A stretch of DNA of 64,000 bases, from positions 238,500,609-238,564,608 of the forward strand of contig CP136061.1 of the NCBI GenBank assembly GCA_032622095.1. The letters run 5' to 3'. The translations under genes were made by a program, and so were the position numbers. Shown here piece by piece: positions 22,601 to 34,600 of this stretch (position 1 is the stretch's first letter; every line of letters begins with the position of its first letter). The DNA is from Siphonodentalium dalli (Eukaryota > Mollusca > Scaphopoda > Gadilida > Siphonodentaliidae). The notes beneath the pieces were generated by a model that saw only the letters and a list, made by a program, of their open reading frames with translations, ran no database searches and had not been told where the DNA came from.

Positions 22601-25600
22601 AAATAACTACTTTGAACAAGATTATTCTCCATTCTCCTACGGGAGTGTTTCATATCACTTTAAGAACTTTACCATTTTTTATCATTTTTTCTTACATTCT
22701 TTATCAATTTTTTATCATTTTTGTTTACATTAATCTTTAACAATTTTTGTTATTTTTTATGATTATTTCTTACATTCCTTTAATTTTTATTATGTTTTTT
22801 TTTCTCACATTTTTTAACAATTATAAAAAATAATATAAATTTTTTAGGCCAAAACATTTTCTTTTATATGCGAGTCGACCATATAATAGGAGAATAAGAG
22901 AATGCATTGGCACAGGGTTTTCGCAAAACAATCAGGAAGCTCCCGTCATGAATGGGTTAACCATTTGACAACTGGATAATTGCTCCAATATACTATCCCT
23001 TCACGGTTGATGTTTGTGAATCGGCATCATTGGCATGGTATAATCAGATTCTCAGTGTCAATTTACACAATATATGATCATATATTTAGAGTGGTCCTTG
23101 GTGGTCAGAGTATAGTTAACAGCCATATGGAATTTTCCGGATAAATTTTCTATTGCCGTACGAACGCCGGTCATCCCGCAGTGTCCACATCTAAAATGAT
23201 CTAAAATGACGATGATCGACGATCTGTATGTCAAATTGTGAAATTATTGTGACAAAAATCGCATTAATACGGCATACGTACCTCATAACAGGGCATGGAA
23301 TACGGCGTACGAAAAGGGGGTGGGTGGGGGCCTCCTATATAATTGGAAATTGCATAAGGGTTTCAGGCGGGAAGCGGTTAGGCATGATAGTCCAGGAGAT
23401 ATTGGTCGACCCCCCCCCCCCCCCCCCACCAGGACTTAACTTCACGCCACTAATTTTCTTCCTTACGGTCTCCTCTATTTTTTTCACTTGTTAACCTGTG
23501 TTAACAAGAAAAAAAAGTGGCCGCAGAGACTCCAGACAAGATGGCGTCCATCATGGCGGCCATTTTTTTAAATGCACCAGGTCTCTTTGATCGCCATTAT
23601 AGTAAAGATGATGTCACATGCCGTCTTGTTTTCCGCTCGATTCGTTATGCTAATATACAACCCTTACAAATTAGCCAAAAATCCGACACCAGAATCCAAT
23701 ATGGCGGCCAAGATGGCCGCCGATATGTGAAAATATGCTATTTTTCTGACATGTTACCACATTTCGTTTGTCTCTGTGGGAAAATGTTGGTATCTTTGCG
23801 TCATGTTATACATTTATCATATAGAGGAGTCATTGGCGACCACATGGGGTCCATAATATACATTCATTGCGGGATATTTTTGTCCGATATCACGTTTTCC
23901 CAAATGCCAGTATAATAGGTCAAAGCCGAATCTACGTTAATAAAGCGATGTAATGTTTCGGATCAATGAATGTTATTGCTATTATAACAACACCCATGCA
24001 TATATATGTGCAGGAGATACTCAAGCTAGGATTCCTCTTATACCTAAGATGAGGAATATTTACCCAAATCCAAGATGGCGGCCAAAATGGTCACCAGAAA
24101 TAAAAAATCGCCGATTTTAACATCAGTGAACATTATTGTCATGACAACTCCACACCTGCTTACTATTGTGAGTTGGGAACACTTAGGCGAAGAACTTTCC
24201 TTGTACCGTATCCAAATAAAAGTCCCCCAAATCCAAAATGGCGCCCACAATGGCGGACAGATTTTGAAAAATCACCGAAATTCCCTCATATTCACATCAT
24301 TGGGCATTATTGTCAAGACAACTCCACCCATGCTTACAATTGAGTTGGAAATACTGAGGTGAAGTAATTACCTTACATCTCATGCAAGAAATTGTTTTCC
24401 AAATCGAAGATGGCGGCCAAAATGGCGACCGAAATTTGAAAACAAGTCTACATTCCTTTACTTTCTTACGATGGGCGTTATTGTTTCGCGATTTCTATCC
24501 ACAATTACATGTTGATATGGAATAGTGACATGAAGTATTCATTAGGGTTTGGCAATTGATACTCACAGCCAAGATCGCTGCTAAATTGGCGGCTAGAAAT
24601 TGATAAGAAATCGATATTTTCACATATTAATTTCTACTTAGCGCCGATAATGGCCGTAAGCGTAGGTGCGCCGAATAGTTATATCAGAACAATTACCTGA
24701 TAACAGATTCTGATTTGCCACGTCACGTCCATAATTATCTGGACCAGCTTCCATTTCTTTGTCTGATAAATCTAGGTCGCTCACAACGACAAAGTATTCA
24801 CCACTTCCTGGGACTAGGGTCCCTCTAATCATAACGTCTCAAACAATTCATTTTCCGGTGTCTAGCTTACGATTTTAAATATTTGCTAACTATGATATGT
24901 GTGCGTCATCTTGAACTAGGAAGACATATGGCCGATGAGTATACCAGCTTACAGAAGGTCATCTCTATGTATGTGTCTCATACCCCATGGGATAACGACA
25001 TGTACACCTGGCGAACCAGTTAGCTAGTCACTTCTCAATAGATGGTTCGTCAACTCACAAACTCAGCGAACGCATTGGCATATGTGGACAACTTCGACAG
25101 TGTTTCGAAGGTTGCTAGCTGTCTCATTCCTTTGGACAGATCTCTATCTGCTAAGGAGAAGACCCTAGTGTACAGACTACCCACACTTCTTAACCATTAT
25201 CCGAAGCAAACTGTGTGACGCCCCGCAGTCGTCTCGTCGAATATCTCACAGCAGAGAAGAACAATGCTCGCGGTGCTAGTTTGTGGACATGCGCCATGAT
25301 AGTGGGAATGAAATGGGCCACCGTATACACCACCCCTACACCTGGTGCATGTTTAAGATATCGAATGTCATGCGTGTCGGTTTTATTTGGTGTGGTAAGA
25401 TTGTATTTCCACATTCGTTTCGAAGCCTTTCTGATTCAACTACGTACACTTTTGTCTGGATAATACTATGCTAGCCTCCCTCAAAACAGTCGGATGGACT
25501 AAACGATAATGTCTTTATAGCATGAATGTATGCGTGTTTTGTAATCCTCTCTCGGGGTTAGTGTCAGTATGTGGGCGGTATTATTCAAGAAAATGTCAGG

Positions 25601-28600
25601 AACTAGATTTATTTCACTATGTATTTAAAGAACAATTTACAGTCTCGATGGCAATGGCTGTGGACGTTGGGGAACACGACCTTTATGATCATATAGCTTT
25701 ATATATAACTTTAGAATATAGTAGTTAATGTCGCATGTAGGAAAATGGTCGCAATGGTGATGTTACCAAGAAATCACTTGGTGTACCAACGTTTGTTGAA
25801 CTGAATGCAAGAGCTCATCAACGTAACATTCCTCTGGGTGTTCTTCGCGTTGAACATTTCACCCTTTTTTTGATGGCATTTGTACTTTCTTGAACCATAC
25901 CACCCAGCGTGAGTATGACATATCAACCAACTATCAAAGGTATCGCCGTTAAGACTACACCCCAGTATTGGTGGGGCTTATACAGCAGTAGCCAATGGCA
26001 TACTCCTGGTCCAGTTGTTTAAGAACGGCTTCCAAACGGATGGGAACATACCATCTTAGCATACAAGGAAAGCAAAGCCACACATGAGATCCTGTCTGAA
26101 TCTAAAACATAACAAAATAAGGGGCGGTGCAGTCATGGTCCAATTTCATTTCCACTATCATGACACATACCCACAAACTAGCACCGTGAGTATTGTTATC
26201 ATCTGCTTGGATATGTTCGGTGAGACGATTGCTGGACGCCAACAAGCTTGTTCTTATGATCATGTTCAAGGAGTTTGGGTATATTGTGCATTATGGTCTT
26301 CTACGCCTTAGCAGAATTGCATCCGTCAAATGTCGGGCTTTCAACATTCGAAGCCATATACAGAAGTTGTCCGGGTACATCAGTGCATTAGATGAGTATG
26401 TGAATTGATGAACCATATATTGAGAAGTGGCTGTTTAGGAAAATCACCAGGTGTACACGTTGTTATCCCCATTAGGTCACCAAAGCTGACAATACGCAGA
26501 TAGATAGGTCCTTCTGAAAGCTAGTATACGCATCGACCGAATACATTTATAGTGTATCGCACAAGATGACGCATATACCCCATATGTAGCATCTGAATTA
26601 TACCATAAGCTATACCACGAATGAAGCTCGCTAAGAATTCCAAGCTTTCGAAACAAACACGTGAGCTGGACACCGGCATATGTATTGTTTGAAACATTCC
26701 GATTAGTGGCACCCTTCTACAAAGAAGAGTAGTGAACTGTTGTTGTGAGTGAGATAGATTAATCTGACGAAGAGACGGAAACGAGTCTAGATAATGCTGA
26801 ATGTGGCAATTCAGAATAAGCTCAGGTACTGTTGTTTTGATTCTTGGAAGTCATAATATGACTATTCGGCGCACCCATATACGGTTACGGCCAGTATGAG
26901 CCCTTAGTGGAGAATGGATTTTGAAATGCCACATCGCGATTGTGGGTTTTCATCCTTCCAAAAGGCTACGACTTACATTGGAACGAATAGATGGCTTATA
27001 TTATGTACCGTTTCGTTTATACAAATCAATATTATGACAAAAAGTTGAAATTAGTATGTGATAATATCGGCTTCTTTTCAATTTCTGCCCGCCAGTTTGG
27101 CCGCCATATTGACTGTGAGTATCACTTGCCAAACCCTAATGAATAATTCATACATATCAACATGTAATGGTGGGTAGAAATCGCGAAACAATAACGCCCT
27201 ATCCTAAGAAAGTAAAGGAATGTAGGCGTGTATTCAAATTTCGGTTGCCATTTTGGCCGCCATCTTCGATTTGGAAAACCATTTCTTGCATGAGATGTAA
27301 GGTAATTACTTCACCTCAGTATTTCCAACTCAACTGTACGCATGGATGGAGTTGTCTCGACAATAGTGCCCAATGGTGTGAATATGAGGGAATTTCTGTG
27401 ATTTTTCAAAATATGTCCGCCACTGTGGGCGCCATTTTGGATTTGGGGGACTTTTATTTGGATATGGTACAAGGAAAGTGCTTCGCCTAAGTGTTCCCAA
27501 CTTACAATAGTAAGCAGGTGTGGAGTTGTCATGACAATAATGCTCACTGATGTTAAAATCAGCGATTTTCGGCGATTTTTTATTTCTGGTGTCCATTTTG
27601 GCCGCCATCTTGGATTTGGGTAAATATTCCTCAACTCAGGTATAAGAGGAATCCTAGCTCGAGTATCTCCTGCAAATATATATGCATGGGTGCTGTTATA
27701 ATAGCAATAACATTCATTGATTCGAAACATAACATCGCGTTATTAACGGAGATTCGGCTTTGACTTATGATAACGGCATTTGGGAAAACGTGATATCGGA
27801 CAAAAATATCCCGCAATGAATGCATATTATGGTCCCCATGTGTTCGCCAGTGACTCCTCTATATGATAAATGTATAACATGACGCAAAAATTCTAACATT
27901 TTCCCACAGAGACAAACGAAAGGTGGTAACATGACAGAAAAATAGCATATTTTCACATTTCGGCGGCCATCTTGGCCGCCATATTGGATTCTGGTGTCGG
28001 ATTTTTGGCTAATTTGTAAGGGTTGTACATTAGCATAACAAATCGAGCAGAAAACAGGACCGCATGTGCTATAATCTTTACTATAATGGCGATCAAAGAG
28101 ACCTGGTGCATTTAAAAATAATGCCGCCATGATGGACGCCATCTTGTCTGGAGTCTCTGCGGCCACTTTTTTTTCTTGTTTAACAAGTGAAAAAAATTAG
28201 AGGAGACCTTAAGGAAGAAAATTAGGGGGGTGAAGTTAAGTCCTGTGGGGTGCAGAGGTCGACCAATATCTCCTGGACTATGAAGGGTATGCCTAGAACT
28301 CTCAGAATGCACACCTTTGTACAGGCGAAACATTGGGCCTGTCACTTGACATTCAAACCGCATCACGAACATGGATCAGGTTTTTGTTCACGATACTTCA
28401 AATATTCCACAGCTTTCATATGCAAGAAGTGTCGGAATTTCCATGGACAAGGGCGCTGTTGTTGTAATGGTCCTGGGAGCTTCGACGGCTACAGGTCGTC
28501 TCATGTTCGGACGAATAGTTCAACACAAGATGCTCAACCGACTCCACATGCATCAACTCTCAATGGTTGTGACGGCCACGATGTTCATGTTTCTACCACT

Positions 28601-31600
28601 GATCACATCATTTGGTGGGCTCATAGCATTCGTCATCTGCCTCGGATTGGTTGATGGCTGCTTCGTTGTGTTAATCCCGGTTCTGACGTATTCCTTAATG
28701 GTCGGAGAGAACACAAACATAGCTTGGGGTTTCATCATGGCAACGTCATCTATAACATTCACACTGGGTCCACCTGTATCAGGTAAGTGCTCACTATACA
28801 CATACGTGGACATTAAAAAGTTCATTCAGGGGTCCCGCACCACAGGTATTAGGCACACATTTTTTTTTTATTTAATAAAAATCTCGGAAAGGTATCTATC
28901 TCATTTTTGATAGAGGTCAGCATTTTTCTCTACAAAAGCAACATTTTATTTTTTATTGATCTGTAATTGCAGCACTATGTGACCAAATAATCATAGTTTT
29001 CAAAAAAGTTTGGTTCGCCGTCGTATTTGAGATTAGTGAACATAGAAAAACATTTAAAGTTGATAAATAACATTTATTTGGTTGGTCCGTCCAATGAAAA
29101 ATACAAAAATCAAACAATCCAACCCCTAAATCACCGAAACTATACTCCAATCATCAAACTAAATAGCCCTATTGTCAAACAGACGTTGTTTCACGAAGGA
29201 CAGCTAATTTGGGTGTGGTACTCAACATACATCGAGTTTAATAACAGTTTTACAGATTTCTTTTCGCGGGAGGCCATTTTGAAAGTGCGAAACAAACTCG
29301 AGAAACGCTGCAGTAAATGACTCCAAAATAAAATAATTTTACATCGATAAAAAAAAATGTTTTATATCTAATTCCTTATCTAGTGGGTATTATATCCACC
29401 GCATGATTTTTGTCATTAAGAATGCCGGATATAAATTAAAAGAGAGATATTAAAATTAATTTAATAAAGTTCAAGTTAGTTTCGATTTCAGTTTTGCAAA
29501 ATGGTCTCCCGCGAAAAGAAATCTGTAAAACTGACGAAAAAATAGGACATAAATCGTTATTAAACTCATGTATGTTGAGTACCATCCCCCAAATTAGCTG
29601 TACTTCATGAAACAACGTCTGTTTGACAATAGGGCTATTTATAGTTAGGGAGCCCGCATATGTTCCATTTACACTTTTGCGTACAAAAGGTTTGACCCCC
29701 TAAAGTTGGTACCAATAATGGAACATTCTGAAAAACCGATTTCTTAAGTTGCGCATTCCTGGGGTTTAGGGGCTGCTGAACCCCAAAAAGTGCCAAAAAT
29801 CACTTCTATTTACACTTCCGCGTACATCGATGAATTTTGGTTTGATGATACTCACAAGTGTACTGATTAAGAATACACAACTTAAGAAAGGGATTTTCCT
29901 GGGGTTTTCAGATAAGAAAGGGGGTCCCATGCTGAACCCCAAAACGTGATTTTTCACATTTGTTTACACTTTCGCGTACATCCATTATTTTTGGTCTCAA
30001 AGTACTTTGATATATACTAATTATAAAAACACAACTTAAGAAGGAACTTTTCCTGGGGTTTTAAGATAAGAAGGGGGTCATCAGGTCACCCATCAAAACG
30101 TAAAAAATCACTTTTATTTACATGATTGCATTCGCCCAAGTGTGTGTGTGTGTGTGCGTACACCCCTGGAACGTTGCACTAATACAACCAATACATCCCT
30201 AAATCGATACGATCAACTTAAGAAATATATATTCAACCCGATCCATTTTCTAGAACTATAAGTGAGCCTGTTTTATGAAAATTATAGCGGGAAAATCTGG
30301 TAAAATGTATACAAATGTATATATTTTCGTGAAGCTAAGACATAATGACACTTTTTTGGGGCCAAAATTGAAACTCACCATCCAAGATGGCCGCCAAAAT
30401 GGCCACCGGAAGTTGAAAATACTAATTTTTTCACAAATATCTTCTAGATCAAGTCATGCTGTTTGGAACTGGTTGAGTAATACAACTTTATTTTGTGCTT
30501 TGTATATTAACTGATCATTGGAGCAATTAAATATGCAATTATTGGGGTCCTAACCCCTTCCGATCCCTCAAAAATTCCATTGTACAGAATGCGGTATAAA
30601 ATTTCACCAAAAAAATCACAATTGGGATTCTAGTCATATTTCAACAAGAAATGAAGAGAACTTTGTAAGGCATATCATTACCTATGCATATTCCAAATCA
30701 CTGGAACCAAAATTCTTACTTTGGCTCAAAATGGCTGCCAATATGGCCGCCAAAATATGGAAAATGGTAAATATTACACCAGCGTGTCCTGCAATCGCTT
30801 ACAAGTTGTGTTGATGTATAAAATTGGCCATTCTGCATTCTATACATTGAATACTAACATGTCTGATGCACCATGGTTAATTGTTACTATTTTCACCACT
30901 GACATCGTCAAAAATATTGGACTTTTCTCTAAAAAACTTGACATAAATATTGGCAAAAATTCAGTTTTCAGGTTTGGACCATTTTTTCAGGTAAAATATA
31001 ACTATCTTTGGATTGAAAGGTGTTTATTGTTTTGGTCTATCTTAAATGTGCCACACTACGGTGTTTATAGACCAAATTGCTCAAGATGGCTTCCAAAATG
31101 GCAACCAAATTTGTAAAATGCTAATTTTTTACATATATCCCGAAAATTCTCTGCATTATCCGAAAAGGTAGCAAATTGTGACTCACTTGCTTATTATACG
31201 TGTTAGTTAATTAACTGACAACTACATGTTCTATTCCCAGTTGTCCCAGTTCCGTATGGGGCATGACAAATTCATTTTAAAGTATGTAATTTTACCGAGA
31301 ACCTCTTTTGTTATTTTTGCCATATTTATTGAAAGGAAATGGGCAGAACAATGATACAGAACTGAGATGGACCATAATCTTTGGCTATTCTGGTCCATTA
31401 TGATAAAAAAAAGTCTACATGATACAGTGTGGATGCCAAGATCGTAGCCAGGGAGTTACTCTGTGATCATATGTGAGGTGAATAGGTATACAGGGAGTTA
31501 TTGTATGTCATGACTGATGTGAGTAGGTATACAATGAGTGACTATATGGTTATAAGTGGGTTGTCCATGGTAAGATGGTATACAGGGAGAGGTCATGGTC

Positions 31601-34600
31601 AGGTGTGAGGTGAATCGGTATGTATGGAGTGACTGTATGGTGTATGATTGTGTATATCCAGTACGGGTGCATCCGGTGTGCCTGTATGGTCATTGGTGTG
31701 GTGTGTGGGTATAGCTACATGGGCATCTATGTGTTGATTATGTATATATGGAGTGACTGTAAGGTCATGGGTGGGATGTTCATGATCATGGATGGGTATA
31801 CAGGTATACAGGGAGTTATTGTATGTCATGACTGATGTGAGTAGGTATACAATGAGTGACTATATGGTTATAAGTGGGTTGTCCATGGTAAGATGGTATA
31901 CAGGGAGAGGTCATGGTCAGGTGTGAGGTGAATCGGTATGTATGGAGTGACTGTATGGTGTATGATTGTGTATATCCAGTACGGATGCATCCGGTGTGCC
32001 TGTATGGTCATTGATGTGGTGTGTGGATATAGCTACATGGTCACCTATGTGTTGATTATGTATATATGGAGTGACTGTAAGGTCATGGGTGGGATGTTCA
32101 TGATCATGGATGGGGTGTGTGGATAAATAGGTAGTGATTTTATGGTTACGGGTAATGTGTATAGGTATACATGGAATGACTGTACGGTCATGATTGAATA
32201 TGAATACATGGAGTAAGCTGTGTGGACATTATCGAGCGTGTGGGTACATAGGGAGTGTCCTTGTGGTAACGGGTGGGATGTATATTTATATATATCGTTG
32301 ATGTATTATCATTGGTGGGTGTATAGGGCTTAGCTGTATTATCATGGGTGGTGTGTATGATTATACAGTGAATTGCTGAATTGTCATGTGTGAGGTGTAT
32401 ATGCAAGTATGGATTGTTTGAGTGGTCGTATGTGCGGGTTTTTTGTATATCTGGAAGGGCTGAATGGCCATTAGTGAGGGTTACATGTATACCTGGAGTG
32501 AACCTATGGTCTAGGGTGGGCTGCATATGTATATCGAGTGGTTATATGACTATGTGTGTCGAATAGGTAGTGACTGTGTGGTTAATGGTGAGATGGGTAC
32601 ATGTAGGTATACAAGTAGTGACTATGATCATATATGTAATGAACATCTATACAGGGGGTGACAGGCATATGAGTATACATGTACCTGGTGTTCCTGTTTG
32701 GTGACTCGTGTCGGTATCGTCATGTGTAGGTTATACCAGTACACACACGTGTTGCTTTATTGTCATGGGCGAGGGATATGTGTATATAGCGAGTGGCTAT
32801 ATGGTCATGGATGATGTGCATATGCATACACGGAGTGACTATACTGACATGGCTAGGGTGTATTAGCATATCTTGAGTGGCTATTCGGCTATGGTGTGAC
32901 AAATAGGGATACAGGGATTGACATGGCCAATGTTGGGGTGAATATGAATACAAGGATTGACCATGATCGTGTATGAATGTTTTGAATAGGTACACACGGG
33001 GTGACTATATGGCCATAGGTCATGTGAAGGAGTATACCAGGTAACATGGGTGAGGGTATGTGTATGAAGCGAGTGGCTATATGGCCATTGGTGATGTGCA
33101 TATGTATACCGGAATGACTTTATGGTCATTGTTGTGGTGTTAATGTATATATTGATTGTCCATTTGACCATGCGTTTGGAGAATAGGTATACAGGGGATG
33201 ACCTTATGGCCAATGGTGAGATGAATGGGTATACATGGAGTGACTATATGCTTATGGGTCATGTTTAGGAGTATACCCGGTGTGCCTGCAGTGTGACGCG
33301 TGGCTGTATGGTCACCCGTGGTCATGGGTCAGGTGTACATGTATACAGTGGGTAACTATATTTGTTTTATGTCTGTGGTGTTTATGTATATATGTAATGA
33401 CTGTGTGATAATGGGTGGCTATCGCTTTCCACGACATGACATGACCTCTCTATTGATTAACATATCCTTGAGTTATTGTGGAAAGCGATAGCCACCCAAG
33501 GTACACATGTATTACCCACCCATTACCCCAGTCACTCCATATGTACATACACACCACACAAATGACAACATAGTCACCCACTTTATACACGTACATGTAC
33601 TAGTACACCTGATCATACAGCCATACTTGGTTATACCCGTACATACCACAAATGACGATACAGCCACGAGTCACCATGCATGAACACCAGTATACACCTA
33701 CACCCGACCATATAGTCACTATATGTATACATATTCACTACATTCACGATCATACAGTCACTCATTGTATACATATTCACCTCACCATGGACCATACAGC
33801 CACTACATGTATACCTATTCGCCACACCCATGACCATGGAGTCAACCCAGGTATACATATGCACATCACCAATGGTGAGCCCTTCCAGATATACCAATAT
33901 CCGCACATACGACCACTCATAAGTTCCATACTTGCCATACTCATACACACCATCAATGATAATAAATCTACTCCCCATACACCACCAATGATAACACATC
34001 CACAACATATATAAATATACGTCCCACCGTTACCAACAGGGCACTCCCTATATACACACACACATCATTCATGATCATACAATAACTCCCAGTATACCTA
34101 TTATCCTCATCTATGATCATAACTCCCTGGCTACCATCTTGGCTTCCACCCTGTATCCAGTTGATAAATGTTTATCATAATGGGGCAGAATACCCACATA
34201 TCATGGTTCATCTCAGTTCAGTCTCAAAGTTCTGCCCATTTCCGTTCAATAATATGGTTCTCCGCAAAATTCCATACTGCAACTTTAAAATGAATTTGTC
34301 ATGTCCCACACGGAACTGGGACAAACATAATAGAACGTAGTTGTCAGTTAATTACATTGTAACTAACACGTACAATAACCAAGTGAGTCACAATTTGCAA
34401 CTTTTTTCGGATAACGCAGAGAACAATGTTCGGGATATGTTAACTTTTAACTTCTAACAAATTTGGTTGCCATTTTGGAAGCCATCTTGAGCAATTTAGT
34501 ATATAAACACAGTAGTGTGACACATTTAAGATAGACCAAAACAATAAACACCTTTCAATCCAAAGATAGTTACATTTTACTTGAACAAATGGTCGAACCC

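Larger units (their letters stand above)
23370..28290. mobile_element. Foldback 1: ~4.9-kb palindromic element with coding relics in both arms
   Basis: The two halves are inverted copies of each other about a centre near 25.73 kb. Outermost pair: ATAGTCCAGGAGATATTGGT (near 23388) against ACCAATATCTCCTGGACTAT (near 28264). Outer arms are tandem units of about 165 bp with AAGATGGCGGCCAAAATGG cores. Inner arms contain outward-reading protein-coding relics (see separate entries). Pairing was followed almost to the centre: GCACCG/CGGTGC, TGTACATG/CGTGTACA and many longer blocks lie symmetrically. Left poly-C (about 23410-23427) is absent on the right. No target duplication was identified. The right end is about 120 bp upstream of exon 3. 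Confidence 0.8.

Noticed and set aside
24840-26700. piggyBac transposase in the core of foldback 1
   Set aside because: Coding relics exist but I could not match the catalytic aspartate motifs of piggyBac or any named family.
28250-28910. Longer open frames extending exon 3 on either side or in another frame
   Set aside because: Good acceptor and donor at 28411 and 28783 and the SLC16 homology pattern limit the exon to 28413-28782.
29027-29320. 97-codon frame
   Set aside because: It crosses the border of foldback 2 arm and the inserted 480-bp MITE, so it is a chance fusion.
31599-34061. Many His/Thr/Ile-rich or Gly/Val/Tyr-rich open frames on both strands
   Set aside because: Translation of a GT-rich minisatellite; composition is that of the repeat.
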